A stretch of DNA of 64,000 nucleotides from Pectobacterium aroidearum (GTDB taxonomy: Bacteria > Pseudomonadota > Gammaproteobacteria > Enterobacterales > Enterobacteriaceae): positions 4,464,001-4,528,000 of the forward strand of contig NZ_CP065044.1 of NCBI RefSeq assembly GCF_015689195.1. The letters run 5' to 3'. The translations under genes were made by a program, and so were the position numbers. This document shows, piece by piece, positions 20,903 to 30,774 of the stretch; the stretch's first letter is position 1, and each line of letters begins with the position of its first letter. Under the pieces are notes generated by a model. It searched no databases and was not told the origin of the DNA. It worked only from the letters and a program-made list of their open reading frames with translations.

Positions 20903-21838
20903 ATGGTCAATCCGCTCTATCAAAAACATATTATTTCGATTAACGACCTCAGTCGGGAAGATTTAGAACTGGTGCTGAATGTCGCCGCCAGTCTGAAAGC
21001 CAAACCTCAGCCTGAGTTGTTAAAACATAAAGTGATTGCCAGTTGCTTCTTCGAGGCTTCCACCCGGACTCGCCTATCCTTTGAAACCGCGATGCACCGC
21101 CTGGGTGCCTCCGTCGTCGGTTTCGCCGACAGCAACAACACCTCGCTGGGGAAAAAGGGCGAAACGCTGGCCGACACCATCTCCGTGATCGGTCAATATG
21201 TTGATGCCATCGTGATGCGTCATCCACAGGAAGGCGCGTCCCGCCTTGCAACCGAGTTTTCAGGCGGTATTCCGGTACTGAACGCGGGTGACGGCGCGAA
21301 CCAGCATCCGACGCAGACGCTGCTCGATCTCTTCACCATTCAGGAAACACAAGGTCGCCTGAATAATATCAACATCGCCATGGTCGGTGATTTGAAATAT
21401 GGCCGCACCGTGCATTCACTTACGCAGGCGCTGGCGAAGTTCGAAGGCAACCGCTTTTACTTCATCGCCCCAGACGCGCTGGCGATGCCGGACTACATCC
21501 TGAGCATGCTGAAAGAGAAGAACATTGCTTACAGCCTGCACAACAGCATCGATGAAGTCGTCGGCGAACTGGATATTCTGTACATGACGCGCGTACAGAA
21601 AGAGCGTCTGGACCCGTCCGAATACATCAACATCAAATCCCAGTTTGTCCTGCGCGCCGCCGACCTGCACAGCGCCCGCACGAATTTGAAAGTGCTGCAC
21701 CCGCTGCCGCGCGTTGATGAGATCACCATTGATGTGGATGCCACGCCTTACGCCTATTATTTCCAACAGGCAGGCAACGGTATTTATGCTCGTCAGGCGC
21801 TGCTGGCACTGGTCCTGAATCGCGAATTGGTTCTGTAA
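20903..21838 (+). CDS. pyrB: Aspartate carbamoyltransferase catalytic subunit
   Basis: The 311-aa protein has the E. coli length and carries STRTR (53-57), [10 protein letters not shown] and HPLPRVDEI. It makes carbamoyl aspartate, the committed step of pyrimidine synthesis, and forms the c3 trimers of the c6r6 holoenzyme with PyrI. It is followed 15 bp later by pyrI, in one operon under the upstream attenuator. Confidence 0.98.
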   Translation: MVNPLYQKHIISINDLSREDLELVLNVAASLKAKPQPELLKHKVIASCFFEASTRTRLSFETAMHRLGASVVGFADSNNTSLGKKGETLADTISVIGQYVDAIVMRHPQEGASRLATEFSGGIPVLNAGDGANQHPTQTLLDLFTIQETQGRLNNINIAMVGDLKYGRTVHSLTQALAKFEGNRFYFIAPDALAMPDYILSMLKEKNIAYSLHNSIDEVVGELDILYMTRVQKERLDPSEYINIKSQFVLRAADLHSARTNLKVLHPLPRVDEITIDVDATPYAYYFQQAGNGIYARQALLALVLNRELVL

Positions 21839-22318
<480 letters not shown>

Positions 22319-22329
22319 TTTTCTACCTT

Positions 22330-22366
22330 GCCCCGTCATGGACATTGCCTGTCACGGGGCTTTTTT
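22330..22366 (+). terminator. Terminator after pyrI
   Basis: GCCCCGT (22330-22336) pairs with ACGGGGC (22354-22360), followed by TTTTTT. It separates the pyrimidine operon from ridA. Confidence 0.88.
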
Positions 22367-22416
22367 GAATAATGGCTGCGTCCGCGTTTCTTTTACGCCC
22401 CCATCAAGGAGATACC

Positions 22417-22803
22417 ATGTCACGCACTATCAGTACTGAGCACGCCCCTGCCGCTATCGGCCCTTATGTTCAAGGCGTTGACCTCGGCAGCATGATCATC
22501 ACGTCCGGCCAGATTCCGGTAAACCCAAAAAGCGGTCTGGTGGCTGACAACATCACCGCCCAAACGCGCCAATCGCTAGAAAACGTTCAGGCCATTATAG
22601 AAGCGGCGGGCCTGAAAGTGTCCGATATCGTGAAAACCACGGTATTCGTGAAAGATCTGCACGACTTCACCCTGGTGAATACCGCGTATGAAGCTTTCTT
22701 CAACGAACACGATGCACCGTTCCCGGCTCGCTCTTGCGTTGAAGTCGCCCGCCTGCCGAAAGACGTGAAAATCGAAATCGAAGCGATCGCCGTTCGTCGC
22801 TAA
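22417..22803 (+). CDS. ridA: Enamine/imine deaminase RidA
   Basis: The 128-aa YjgF/YER057c/UK114 protein begins MSRTISTEHAPAAIGPYVQG. It contains the active-site Arg in PFPARSCVEVARLPKDVKIE and the C-terminal Glu that positions water. It hydrolyses reactive 2-aminoacrylate released by PLP enzymes. AAGGAG precedes this ATG; the frame is open upstream to 22372, but without family similarity. The gene sits after pyrBI as in other enterobacteria. Confidence 0.96.
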   Translation: MSRTISTEHAPAAIGPYVQGVDLGSMIITSGQIPVNPKSGLVADNITAQTRQSLENVQAIIEAAGLKVSDIVKTTVFVKDLHDFTLVNTAYEAFFNEHDAPFPARSCVEVARLPKDVKIEIEAIAVRR

Positions 22804-23024
22804 GCACCATCATTGATCGTTCTCTTCTCAAGACGCACCATGATGGCTGCGTCTTGCTGATTTTTAGCGTCTTTATTCTCCCCCCTCAGTGCAGACTTTC
22901 CTTGCTACGTACCAATTAGAGGAAAAAATCGTCTTCCCGTCTGACTAGATCACGCTTTTCTCAAAATGGCGCATTTTATGCATTGCCCTGTTATCGCTAT
23001 TAAGCGTGCTGCCTGGGGATGACA

Positions 23025-24464
23025 ATGATAAAAATGAAACTTCCATCTGCGCCTTATTATGACGAGATGCTTTCGTCACAAGGCCAACAACGTCAACATT
23101 ACAATTCCTATTGGCAATGGCTTCAGCAAACCGACCAACAGGCCATTAAACAGAAGAAAGAGCAGGCAGAACTGCTGTTTCACCGTGTGGGTATTACGTT
23201 TAACGTTTATGGCGAGGAAGGAGGCACCGAGCGCTTAATTCCCTTCGACAGCGTACCGCGCATTATTCCCGCCCACGAATGGCAGTTGCTCGATCGCGGC
23301 ATCCGTCAGCGGGTACAGGCACTGAACGCCTTTCTCTACGATATTTATCATCATCAGCACATACTCAAGGCTGGGATTATCCCCAGCGAGCAGGTGCTGG
23401 CCAATGAACAGTACCAACCCTGTATGCAGGGAGTGAACCTACACAACAACATCTACGCCCACATCACCGGGATTGATATGGTGCGCAACAGCGACGGTCA
23501 TTACTACGTGCTGGAAGACAACCTGCGTACCCCATCCGGCGTCTCCTATATGCTGGAAAATCGCAAAATGATGATGCGGCTCTACCCGGATTTGTTTGCC
23601 AGCCAACATATCGCGCCTGTTGAACGTTATCCCAGCTATCTGCTTCAGACCCTACGTGAAAGCACGCTCGTTGACGATCCTACCGTGGTCGTGATGACGC
23701 CGGGGCGCTTCAACAGCGCCTACTTCGAGCACAGTTTTCTGGCGCAGCAAATGGGCGTCGAGCTGGTGGAAAGCGCGGATTTATTCGTGAAAGAGGGAGC
23801 CGTGTATATGCGCACCACGGAAGGCCCCTGCCAGGTGGATGTGATTTATCGCCGCGTGGACGATGCCTTCCTCGACCCGCTGGCGTTTCGCGCGGATTCG
23901 ATGCTCGGCGTACCCGGTCTGTTGTCCGTGTATCGTGCTGGCGGCGTCGTACTGGCGAATGCTATCGGCACTGGTGTCGCCGACGATAAATCCATCTATC
24001 CCTATGTCCCTGAGATGATCCGTTTCTACCTGTCTGAAGAACCGATCCTCCACAATATTCCGACCTGGCAGTGCCGCAACCCCAGCGATCTGCGTTATGT
24101 GCTCGATCATCTGGATAGCATGGTGGTGAAGGAAGTTCACGGCGCAGGCGGTTACGGCATGCTGGTCGGCCCACGGGCCACGCGTGGGGAAATCGAAACG
24201 TTCCGCCAGCGGTTGCTCGCGCACCCGCACAACTATATCGGTCAGGAAACCTTAGCGCTCTCCACCTGCCCAACGTTCATCGATGACGGTCTGGCTCCCC
24301 GACATATCGATCTGCGTCCTTTCGCCCTGAGCGGTGAAGAAATCCGATTGGTTCCCGGCGGTCTGACGCGTGTCGCCCTCACGGAAGGTTCTCTGGTCGT
24401 CAACTCCTCACAGGGTGGCGGCACCAAAGATACCTGGGTCATGGAGGAGGATGAATCATGCTAA
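23025..24464 (+). CDS. Circularly permuted ATP-grasp protein (Anbu cluster)
   Basis: The protein of about 479 aa has the marks of the circularly permuted ATP-grasp type 2 family. These are YGEEGGTERLIPFDSVPRII, the metal/ATP region YYVLEDNLRTPSGVSYMLEN and the C-terminal KEVHGAGGYGMLVGP with QETLALSTCP. Such enzymes resemble peptide or amide ligases; the substrate is unknown. ATGs at 23019, 23025 and 23034 are in frame; GGGG sits six bases before 23025. It overlaps the next gene by seven bases and opens a four-gene operon ending in the proteasome-like Anbu. Confidence 0.88.
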   Translation: MIKMKLPSAPYYDEMLSSQGQQRQHYNSYWQWLQQTDQQAIKQKKEQAELLFHRVGITFNVYGEEGGTERLIPFDSVPRIIPAHEWQLLDRGIRQRVQALNAFLYDIYHHQHILKAGIIPSEQVLANEQYQPCMQGVNLHNNIYAHITGIDMVRNSDGHYYVLEDNLRTPSGVSYMLENRKMMMRLYPDLFASQHIAPVERYPSYLLQTLRESTLVDDPTVVVMTPGRFNSAYFEHSFLAQQMGVELVESADLFVKEGAVYMRTTEGPCQVDVIYRRVDDAFLDPLAFRADSMLGVPGLLSVYRAGGVVLANAIGTGVADDKSIYPYVPEMIRFYLSEEPILHNIPTWQCRNPSDLRYVLDHLDSMVVKEVHGAGGYGMLVGPRATRGEIETFRQRLLAHPHNYIGQETLALSTCPTFIDDGLAPRHIDLRPFALSGEEIRLVPGGLTRVALTEGSLVVNSSQGGGTKDTWVMEEDESC

Positions 24465-25387
24465 GCCGTACTGCCAGTGAACTGTATTGGATGGCACGCT
24501 ATCTGGAACGGGCAGAAAGCCTCGCCCGTGTACTGGATGTGACCTACAAGCTTTCGATGATGCCGCGCCACAGCCAGCAGCAGCGCGATCTGGCTCTACC
24601 CCTGAATCTGACCGCCACACACGAACTCTTTCAGCAGCGCTACACCCGCTTTTCGATGAATAACCTGCTGAATTTTTTCGCGCTGGACAGCCAGAACCCC
24701 AGCAGCATCTACAACTGCATCGAAATGGCCTGGAACAACGCACACGCCGTGCGCGGCAGCCTGTCCTCCGAGGTCTGGGAATGTATCAACGCGACCCGCA
24801 TCGATATTCGTAATCTGCGGCATCAGGGGGTAGATAATGTCGGGATCGATGCGTTCTTTGACTGGGTGAAGGAGCGCTCCCACCTGTTTCGCGGCGCGAT
24901 GTTCGGCACCCTGCTGCGTAATGACGCCCAGTGCTTCATTCGCGTTGGTACGCTGATTGAGCGCGCCTATGCGACCGCACAGCTGCTGAAGGTGAAACAC
25001 CAACAGCTCAATAACGACCCCGACCCGGTACGCGAGTATTATCGTCTGGATACCCTGCTGCGTGCAGTGAGCGCACGCGAGGCGTACCACAGCATCTATC
25101 GCCAGCCGATCAGCCCAGAAACTGTCACCGAACTTCTAGTCTTACGCGAGGACGTCCCGCGTTCGCTGCACGCCTGCATCGGCGATCTGGTGCTTCAGTT
25201 GGAAGCCATCGGCAGCCAACGCGCCAAAGTGCCACATCGGCTCGCTCATCTGCTACACGTCGAGCTACGTTTCAGCACGCTGGACGACATTCTGGCGCAG
25301 GATTTATCCACGTACCTCAACAATTTCATGATTAAAATCAACGAACTGGCAGACAGCATTCGTCATACCTATCTGGAGGCGCTATGA
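24458..25387 (+). CDS. Alpha-E domain protein (DUF403)
   Basis: The 309-aa mostly helical protein opens MLSRTASELYWMARYLERAE, the family signature, and repeats conserved helices to the C-terminus (LADSIRHTYLEAL). No catalytic motif is visible. It is always found with ATP-grasp and transglutaminase partners. It overlaps both neighbours here (7 bp and 4 bp), which argues for coupled translation and a shared complex. Confidence 0.88.
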   Translation: MLSRTASELYWMARYLERAESLARVLDVTYKLSMMPRHSQQQRDLALPLNLTATHELFQQRYTRFSMNNLLNFFALDSQNPSSIYNCIEMAWNNAHAVRGSLSSEVWECINATRIDIRNLRHQGVDNVGIDAFFDWVKERSHLFRGAMFGTLLRNDAQCFIRVGTLIERAYATAQLLKVKHQQLNNDPDPVREYYRLDTLLRAVSAREAYHSIYRQPISPETVTELLVLREDVPRSLHACIGDLVLQLEAIGSQRAKVPHRLAHLLHVELRFSTLDDILAQDLSTYLNNFMIKINELADSIRHTYLEAL

Positions 25388-26205
25388 AACTCACCATCAA
25401 CCATCTCACCCACTACCGCTACGATGAAGAAGTGAAGTTCAGCACCCAGTATCTGCGCCTGACGCCGCAAAACTCCGCCCATCAGAGAATACGGGAGTGG
25501 AAGCTGACGCTACCCACCTCAGCGGTTCAAACTACCGACGCGTATGGTAATGTACTGCATGTGCTGACACTCGATCACCCTCATCAGGACATTACGATTC
25601 ATGCGGAAGGCGTGGTCGATATTCTCGACAGCGGCGCAGCAGAAAATCCCGAAATACAGGATGGGCTGTCACCGTTAGTTTTTTTACGCCCGACGCCGCT
25701 GACCGAAGCTGACGGCGAGATTCGAGCGTTTGCACAACGCTATTACCGTCCAGATGCTGCGGAGGAAAGCCTGAATACGCTGATGGCGGAATTACGGCTG
25801 AAAATGCCATATACTCCCGGCGCAACGCAGGTGCAGGATACTGCGGCGGCGGCATTTGCCATGCAGAAAGGCGTTTGTCAGGATCACACCCATGTGTTTC
25901 TCGCCTGCTGCCGTAGCCTGAGTATTCCTGCACGTTATGTGAGCGGCTACGTGTACAGTCAGGATACCCACCATGTCGCCATGCACGCCTGGGCGGAAGT
26001 GTGGTTAAACGGATACTGGCAAGGATTTGATATAACCAACAGTACCCGACAGCTCCATCAGCATCTGTGGCTGGCCGTAGGAATGGATTATATGGATGCC
26101 TGCCCGGTTCGCGGTACGCGGCTGGGAGGGGGATGCGAAGAGATGTTTTCAGAAGCTGAAGTCCGCTTGTTTGAACGGCAACAGCAGGTACAGCAGCAAC
26201 AGTAG
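25384..26205 (+). CDS. Transglutaminase-like cysteine protease
   Basis: The 273-aa protein has an N-terminal beta domain (LTHYRYDEEVKFSTQYLRLTP) and a C-terminal transglutaminase-like core. The triad is visible as Cys in QKGVCQDHTHVF, His in VAMHAWAEVWL and Asp in GFDITNSTRQ. In this cluster type it is expected to cut or form an amide bond. Its ATG overlaps the alpha-E stop. Confidence 0.9.
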   Translation: MKLTINHLTHYRYDEEVKFSTQYLRLTPQNSAHQRIREWKLTLPTSAVQTTDAYGNVLHVLTLDHPHQDITIHAEGVVDILDSGAAENPEIQDGLSPLVFLRPTPLTEADGEIRAFAQRYYRPDAAEESLNTLMAELRLKMPYTPGATQVQDTAAAAFAMQKGVCQDHTHVFLACCRSLSIPARYVSGYVYSQDTHHVAMHAWAEVWLNGYWQGFDITNSTRQLHQHLWLAVGMDYMDACPVRGTRLGGGCEEMFSEAEVRLFERQQQVQQQQ

Positions 26206-26228
26206 AATTTTTAACGAAAAGGTACCTT

Positions 26229-26966
26229 ATGACGTACTGTGTCGCCATGTGTCTGTCTGACGGCCTGGTTTTTGCCTCCGATTCCCGCACGAATGCGGGC
26301 GTCGATCACATTGCAACGTTCAAGAAACTCTATGTTTTCCAGCATGAGAATGAACGCGTGTTAGTAATCCAATGCGCGGGAAACCTGGCGACAACGCAAA
26401 GCATTATCAGCCTGCTCAACGCCCGTATTGATGCGCAGCATACGCCAAATCTCATGCAGGTTAACTCCATGTATGACGCCGCGATGTTGCTCGGGGAAAC
26501 CGTGCGAGAAGTGATTCACCGCGATAGCAGTGTTCAGCAGAACGGCAGCAATACCAATTTCGGCTGCAACCTGCTGCTAGGCGGCCAGATTGGCGGTGAA
26601 ACACATCGGCTGTTTCATATTTACCCTGAAGGCAACTTCATTGAGGCCACGCCGGATACCCCGTATTTCCAGATCGGCGAGAGTAAGTACGGAAAACCGA
26701 TCATCGATCGCGTGTTGACGATGGATACCCCTCTGGAACAAGCCATGTGCTGTGCGCTGATTTCTATCGATTCCACCTTGCGCAGTAATCTGTCGGTCGG
26801 TCTGCCACTGGATGTCATGATTTACCGCACCGGCAGTTTTGCCAGCACTGAACAGCAACGCATTACGGAAAACAACGCCTACTTCACGACGATCCGTAAA
26901 GCCTGGTCGGAAGGGCTACTGAATACTTTCCGCCAGCTTCCCCCGTTCCCCGATATTCAACCGTAA
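26229..26966 (+). CDS. Anbu, proteasome-like peptidase
   Basis: The 245-aa N-terminal nucleophile protein begins MTYCVAMCLSDGLVFASDSR, then TNAGVDHIATFKKL. After Met removal Thr2 would be the nucleophile, with Asp17 and the Lys in FKKL completing the proteasome-type site. It matches the Anbu (ancestral beta subunit) family, distinct from HslV and from 20S subunits, known to form open helical assemblies. No propeptide is present. It closes the ATP-grasp / alpha-E / transglutaminase operon, which suggests a pathway that makes and degrades a peptide-like modification. Substrates are unknown. Confidence 0.9.
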   Translation: MTYCVAMCLSDGLVFASDSRTNAGVDHIATFKKLYVFQHENERVLVIQCAGNLATTQSIISLLNARIDAQHTPNLMQVNSMYDAAMLLGETVREVIHRDSSVQQNGSNTNFGCNLLLGGQIGGETHRLFHIYPEGNFIEATPDTPYFQIGESKYGKPIIDRVLTMDTPLEQAMCCALISIDSTLRSNLSVGLPLDVMIYRTGSFASTEQQRITENNAYFTTIRKAWSEGLLNTFRQLPPFPDIQP

Positions 26967-26980
26967 TATCCACCTCCTCG

Positions 26981-27023
26981 TCGGCATTCGATAGTCAGCG
27001 TCACGCATGACGACGAATGCCGA
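26981..27023. repeat. Long imperfect palindrome after the Anbu gene
   Basis: TCGGCATTCG (26981-26990) pairs with CGAATGCCGA (27014-27023), and an inner GTCA/TGAC dyad extends the fold. There is no T-run, so it is either a weak terminator or a REP-like element. Confidence 0.55.
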
Positions 27024-27240
27024 AAACGGTATCGGGTATTTCAGATATTTCTGTATCGCCCCTCTCACTTACCATAAAAAAACGCCCGACAGACCGTCAG
27101 AGCACGCCGTGTAAGCCTTCGCGCCCCCCGCGCTCAATCTGGTCAAATGTTGTTCAAGTTCGATTTATCTACTAGGTGGGAATTTCTTTGCTCTACATCA
27201 ATTTTGCTGCGATAAAAGCGCAAACACCCCTACGCAATTT

Positions 27241-27283
27241 CAATATATAGTGCCTATCCTATAAACACGACCTACATATAGTG
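27241..27283 (+). promoter_or_regulatory. Two NrdR-type boxes before nrdD
   Basis: CAATATATAGTG (27241-27252) and CTACATATAGTG (27272-27283) are offset by 31 bp, three helical turns. They resemble halves of the conserved NrdR box family (ACACTATATATTGTGT-like). NrdR represses ribonucleotide reductase genes when (d)ATP is high. The pairing and spacing are typical. Confidence 0.78.
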
Positions 27284-27284
27284 T

Positions 27285-27349
27285 TTATCCACAATGTCAT
27301 CCACAGCCCTCTGTAACCCTTGTCGGGTAGGGCTTTTGCCTGTGGATAA
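27285..27349 (+). promoter_or_regulatory. Two perfect DnaA boxes in inverted orientation around a hairpin
   Basis: TTATCCACA (27285-27293) and TGTGGATAA (27341-27349) are both exact consensus DnaA boxes. They are inverted, and enclose an inner dyad (CCACAG / CTGTGG and AGCCCT / AGGGCT followed by TTTT). The second box is 20 bp before the nrdD start. They may bind DnaA, as at E. coli nrdAB, or form a leader hairpin. Confidence 0.7.
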
Positions 27350-27369
27350 CCTTTCCAGAGGAAGAAAAC

Positions 27370-29508
27370 GTGAAACCAGTTGTGATTAAACGGGACGGTT
27401 GCCAGGTGCCTTTTGATGAAGTGCGTATCAAAGAGGCGGTCGAACGCGCGGCACATGCAGCCGGTGTCAATGATGCAGATTACTGCGCAACTGTGGCCTG
27501 TGCGGTCGCTCAACAAATGCAGGACAAATCGCGCGTAGATATCCGCGAGATTCAGGACGCCGTCGAAAACCTGCTGATGTCCGGCAATTACAAAAAACTG
27601 GCGCGAACCTACATCGAATACCGCCACGACAGAGACATCGCACGTGAACGCCACGGTCGGCTGAATCAGGAAATTCGCGGTCTGGTCGAGCAGAGCAACA
27701 TGGCGCTGCTGAACGAGAACGCCAACAAAGACAGTAAAGTCATTCCCACCCAGCGCGATCTGCTGGCGGGTATCGTCGCCAAGCATTACGCCAAGCAGTA
27801 CATTCTGCCGCGTGATGTGGTCCTGGCGCACGAGCGCGGCGAGATTCACTATCACGACCTCGACTATTCGCCCTTTTTCCCGATGTTTAACTGCATGCTG
27901 ATCGACCTGAACGGCATGCTGACCAACGGCTTCAAAATGGGTAACGCGGAAATTGAGCCACCGAAGTCGATCTCAACCGCGACCGCCGTCACCGCGCAGA
28001 TTATCGCGCAGGTAGCCAGCCACATTTATGGCGGCACCACGATTAACCGCATTGATGAAATTCTGGCGCCGTTCGTCACCGCCAGCCATGCAAAACATAA
28101 AGCCGTAGCAGAAGAGTGGCAGATTCCAGATGCAGATAACTATGCCCTGACCCGCACGGAAAAAGAGTGCTACGACGCTTTTCAGTCTCTGGAATACGAA
28201 GTCAATACGCTGCACACCGCTAACGGCCAGACCCCGTTCGTCACCTTTGGTTTCGGGCTCGGCGTCAGTTGGGAATCGCGTCTGATTCAGGAATCTATCC
28301 TGCGCAATCGCATTGCCGGGCTGGGTAAAAACCACAAAACGGCGGTCTTCCCGAAACTGGTCTTCGCCATTCGCGATGGCCTGAACCACAAAGCAGGCGA
28401 TCCGAATTACGATATCAAACAGCTTGCGCTGGAGTGCGCCAGCAAGCGTATGTACCCGGATATCCTGAACTACGATCAGGTCGTCAACGTCACCGGCTCG
28501 TTCAAAACGCCAATGGGCTGCCGCAGCTTCCTCGGTGTTTATGAGGAAAACGGCCAGCAGATTCATGACGGTCGCAATAACTTAGGCGTGATCAGCCTGA
28601 ACCTGCCGCGTATTGCGCTGGAAGCCGAAGGCAATGAAGACCGCTTCTGGACACTGCTCGATCAGCGTCTGGCGCTGGCGAAGAAAGCGCTGATGACACG
28701 TATTGCGCGGCTGGAAAGTGTGAAAGCCCGCGTTGCGCCCATCCTGTATATGGAAGGCGCCTGCGGCGTGCGCTTAAAAGCAGACGACAGCATTGCAGAC
28801 ATCTTCAAGAACGGACGCGCCTCGATTTCGCTAGGCTACATCGGCCTGCATGAAACGATTAATGCCCTCTTCGGTAACCAAACGCACGTGTTTGATGACG
28901 AAACGCTGCGTGCCAAAGCCATCGCCATCATCGCCTGTCTGAAAGATGCTACCGAGCAGTGGAAAGACGAAACGGGCTACGGCTTCAGCCTGTACAGCAC
29001 GCCGAGTGAAAACCTGTGTGACCGCTTCTGCCGTCTGGATACCGCTGAATTTGGCGTCGTGCAGGGCGTGACGGACAAAGGGTATTACACCAATAGCTTC
29101 CACCTCGATGTAGAGAAGAAGGTAAACCCTTACCAGAAAATCGACTTCGAGCTGCCCTATCCGCCACTGGCTAACGGCGGATTCATTTGCTACGGCGAAT
29201 ACCCGAACCTGCAACACAACCTCAAAGCGCTGGAAGACGTATGGGATTACAGCTACAGCCGCGTGCCTTACTACGGCACCAACACGCCGATCGATGAGTG
29301 CTATGAGTGTGGCTTCACCGGTGAATTCGAGTGCACCAGCAAAGGCTTCACCTGCCCGAAATGCGGCAACCACGATTCGGCACGCGTTTCCGTCACGCGC
29401 CGCGTGTGCGGCTATCTCGGCAGCCCGGATGCTCGTCCGTTCAACGCCGGTAAGCAGGAAGAAGTTAAGCGTAGAATCAAGCATTTAGGCAACGGTCAAC
29501 TGGGATAA
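27370..29508 (+). CDS. nrdD: Anaerobic ribonucleoside-triphosphate reductase
   Basis: The 712-aa class III reductase (same length as E. coli) has an N-terminal ATP-cone (VVIKRDGCQVPFDEVRIKEAV). The zinc cysteines fall at 644-665 (CYECGF, CPKCG), and the glycyl-radical loop RVCGYLGS places the radical at Gly681. It reduces NTPs to dNTPs without oxygen after activation by NrdG. The promoter region carries NrdR-type and DnaA boxes. A hairpin GGGCCGC / GCGGCCC (29517-29536) lies between it and nrdG. Confidence 0.98.
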   Translation: MKPVVIKRDGCQVPFDEVRIKEAVERAAHAAGVNDADYCATVACAVAQQMQDKSRVDIREIQDAVENLLMSGNYKKLARTYIEYRHDRDIARERHGRLNQEIRGLVEQSNMALLNENANKDSKVIPTQRDLLAGIVAKHYAKQYILPRDVVLAHERGEIHYHDLDYSPFFPMFNCMLIDLNGMLTNGFKMGNAEIEPPKSISTATAVTAQIIAQVASHIYGGTTINRIDEILAPFVTASHAKHKAVAEEWQIPDADNYALTRTEKECYDAFQSLEYEVNTLHTANGQTPFVTFGFGLGVSWESRLIQESILRNRIAGLGKNHKTAVFPKLVFAIRDGLNHKAGDPNYDIKQLALECASKRMYPDILNYDQVVNVTGSFKTPMGCRSFLGVYEENGQQIHDGRNNLGVISLNLPRIALEAEGNEDRFWTLLDQRLALAKKALMTRIARLESVKARVAPILYMEGACGVRLKADDSIADIFKNGRASISLGYIGLHETINALFGNQTHVFDDETLRAKAIAIIACLKDATEQWKDETGYGFSLYSTPSENLCDRFCRLDTAEFGVVQGVTDKGYYTNSFHLDVEKKVNPYQKIDFELPYPPLANGGFICYGEYPNLQHNLKALEDVWDYSYSRVPYYGTNTPIDECYECGFTGEFECTSKGFTCPKCGNHDSARVSVTRRVCGYLGSPDARPFNAGKQEEVKRRIKHLGNGQLG

Positions 29509-29589
29509 TCCCTTTCGGGCCGCCGCAATGCGGCCCACCTTTCGCGGCACCGTTAGCACACGCCCGCTTCATAACATGGGCTCTACCGT

Positions 29590-30054
29590 ATGAATTACCA
29601 CCAGTATTATCCCGTTGATGTCGTCAACGGCCCCGGCACCCGCTGCACGCTGTTTGTCGCTGGCTGCGTGCATGAGTGTGTCGGGTGCTACAACAAAAGC
29701 ACCTGGCGACTGAATTCCGGTCAGCCGTTTACGCAGGAGCAGGAAGATAGGATCATCGCCGATCTTCAGGATACAGTGATTCCCCGACAGGGAATTTCAT
29801 TATCTGGCGGCGATCCGCTTCACCCACGGAATGTGCCTGATATCCTGCGGCTGGTCGAACGCATACGCGCGGAATGCCCGGGCAAAGATATCTGGGTCTG
29901 GACGGGCTACGTGCTGGCGGAACTGACGCCGGAGCAGCAGCGGGTGGTCGATCTCATCAACGTCTTGGTCGATGGAAAATTTGTGCAAGATCTGAAAGAT
30001 CCCGCACTGATTTGGCGCGGCAGCAGCAATCAGGTTGTCCACCGCCTACGGTAA
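29590..30054 (+). CDS. nrdG: Anaerobic ribonucleotide reductase activase
   Basis: The 154-aa radical SAM protein has the cluster cysteines C26, C30 and C33 (CVHECVGC) and the SGGDPL glycine motif. It uses SAM and a 4Fe-4S cluster to generate the glycyl radical on NrdD. It lies 81 bp after nrdD and is certainly in the same unit. It converges with the next gene, only 11 bp away. Confidence 0.97.
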   Translation: MNYHQYYPVDVVNGPGTRCTLFVAGCVHECVGCYNKSTWRLNSGQPFTQEQEDRIIADLQDTVIPRQGISLSGGDPLHPRNVPDILRLVERIRAECPGKDIWVWTGYVLAELTPEQQRVVDLINVLVDGKFVQDLKDPALIWRGSSNQVVHRLR

Positions 30055-30065
30055 TTGATAAGAGT

Positions 30066-30719
30066 CTACTGAAGCGCCGGTAGCTTACCCAACGAACGTA
30101 ATTGATCGGATTCCAGCACGGTGACCCGCGCTTTTGGTTCGGGCGAGAACGCCTGATTCAGCAATGCCTGCGCGACCGTTTTTCCCTCAATCGCCCGCCA
30201 CTTTGCTGGGAACAGGCGGAACAGCGGCGCGGCCAGGCTTTCCAGCGGGCGGCTGTCTTCTCTTTCCCCCAGCAGCATCGACGGCTGCGCCAATGTCAGA
30301 TGTTGCCAGCCCTGCTGCCGCAGCGATCTTTCCGTTTCTCCCTTCACCCGCGAGTAGAAGAAAGGCGATGTTGCATTCGCACTCAGCGAGCTAACCACTA
30401 AAAGGTGCATCGCGCCCAGCGCCAGTGCCACTTTTGATCCCTCCACCACCAGCGTGTAATCCACGTAGCGGAACGCCTGCTTACTGCCCGCCGTCTTGAG
30501 CGTCGACCCCAGACAACAAAATGCGATGTCGACAGGATCGGTCAATTGCGCCAGCGCGGCAGACAGATCGGGATCGTGCGGATTGACCACTTTCTCTGAA
30601 GACGCCAGCGGCTTACGGGTCGGTGCATAGATCGTTTCGACCCGATTATTGGCTTTCAACAGCTGTAACAACTCATGCCCCACTAACCCCGTTGCACCTA
30701 ATAACAATACCCGGCTCAT
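30066..30719 (-). CDS. NAD(P)-binding Rossmann-fold protein
   Basis: The 217-aa protein starts MSRVLLLGATGLVGHELLQL, a dinucleotide-binding GATGLVG loop. It has the atypical-SDR/HTATIP2-like features FCCLGSTLKTAGSKQAFRYV and HLLVVSSLSANATSPFFYSR (an SS...Y...K-type active region). It is probably a small oxidoreductase or NADPH sensor. Neighbours do not indicate a pathway. Confidence 0.75.
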   Translation of the reverse strand: MSRVLLLGATGLVGHELLQLLKANNRVETIYAPTRKPLASSEKVVNPHDPDLSAALAQLTDPVDIAFCCLGSTLKTAGSKQAFRYVDYTLVVEGSKVALALGAMHLLVVSSLSANATSPFFYSRVKGETERSLRQQGWQHLTLAQPSMLLGEREDSRPLESLAAPLFRLFPAKWRAIEGKTVAQALLNQAFSPEPKARVTVLESDQLRSLGKLPALQ

Positions 30720-30774
30720 CGGTTTCCCCCTTGTTCTACGTCTTGCGCTATCTCATCTTTTTCGATTTCTGCTG

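Noticed and set aside
20664-20966. 100-codon ORF spanning the pyr attenuator and the pyrB start
   Set aside because: It has no ribosome site and runs into pyrB; the ORF from 20633 is the better leader. Its PLNEGLFF stretch is noted as a possible relic of the ancestral frame.
25592-26290. Reverse ORF of 232 codons opposite the transglutaminase gene
   Set aside because: The plus strand carries a complete Cys-His-Asp enzyme and overlapping operon starts.
27285-27349. Replication origin suggested by two DnaA boxes
   Set aside because: Only two boxes, no AT-rich unwinding element and no origin genes nearby; a regulatory role is more likely.
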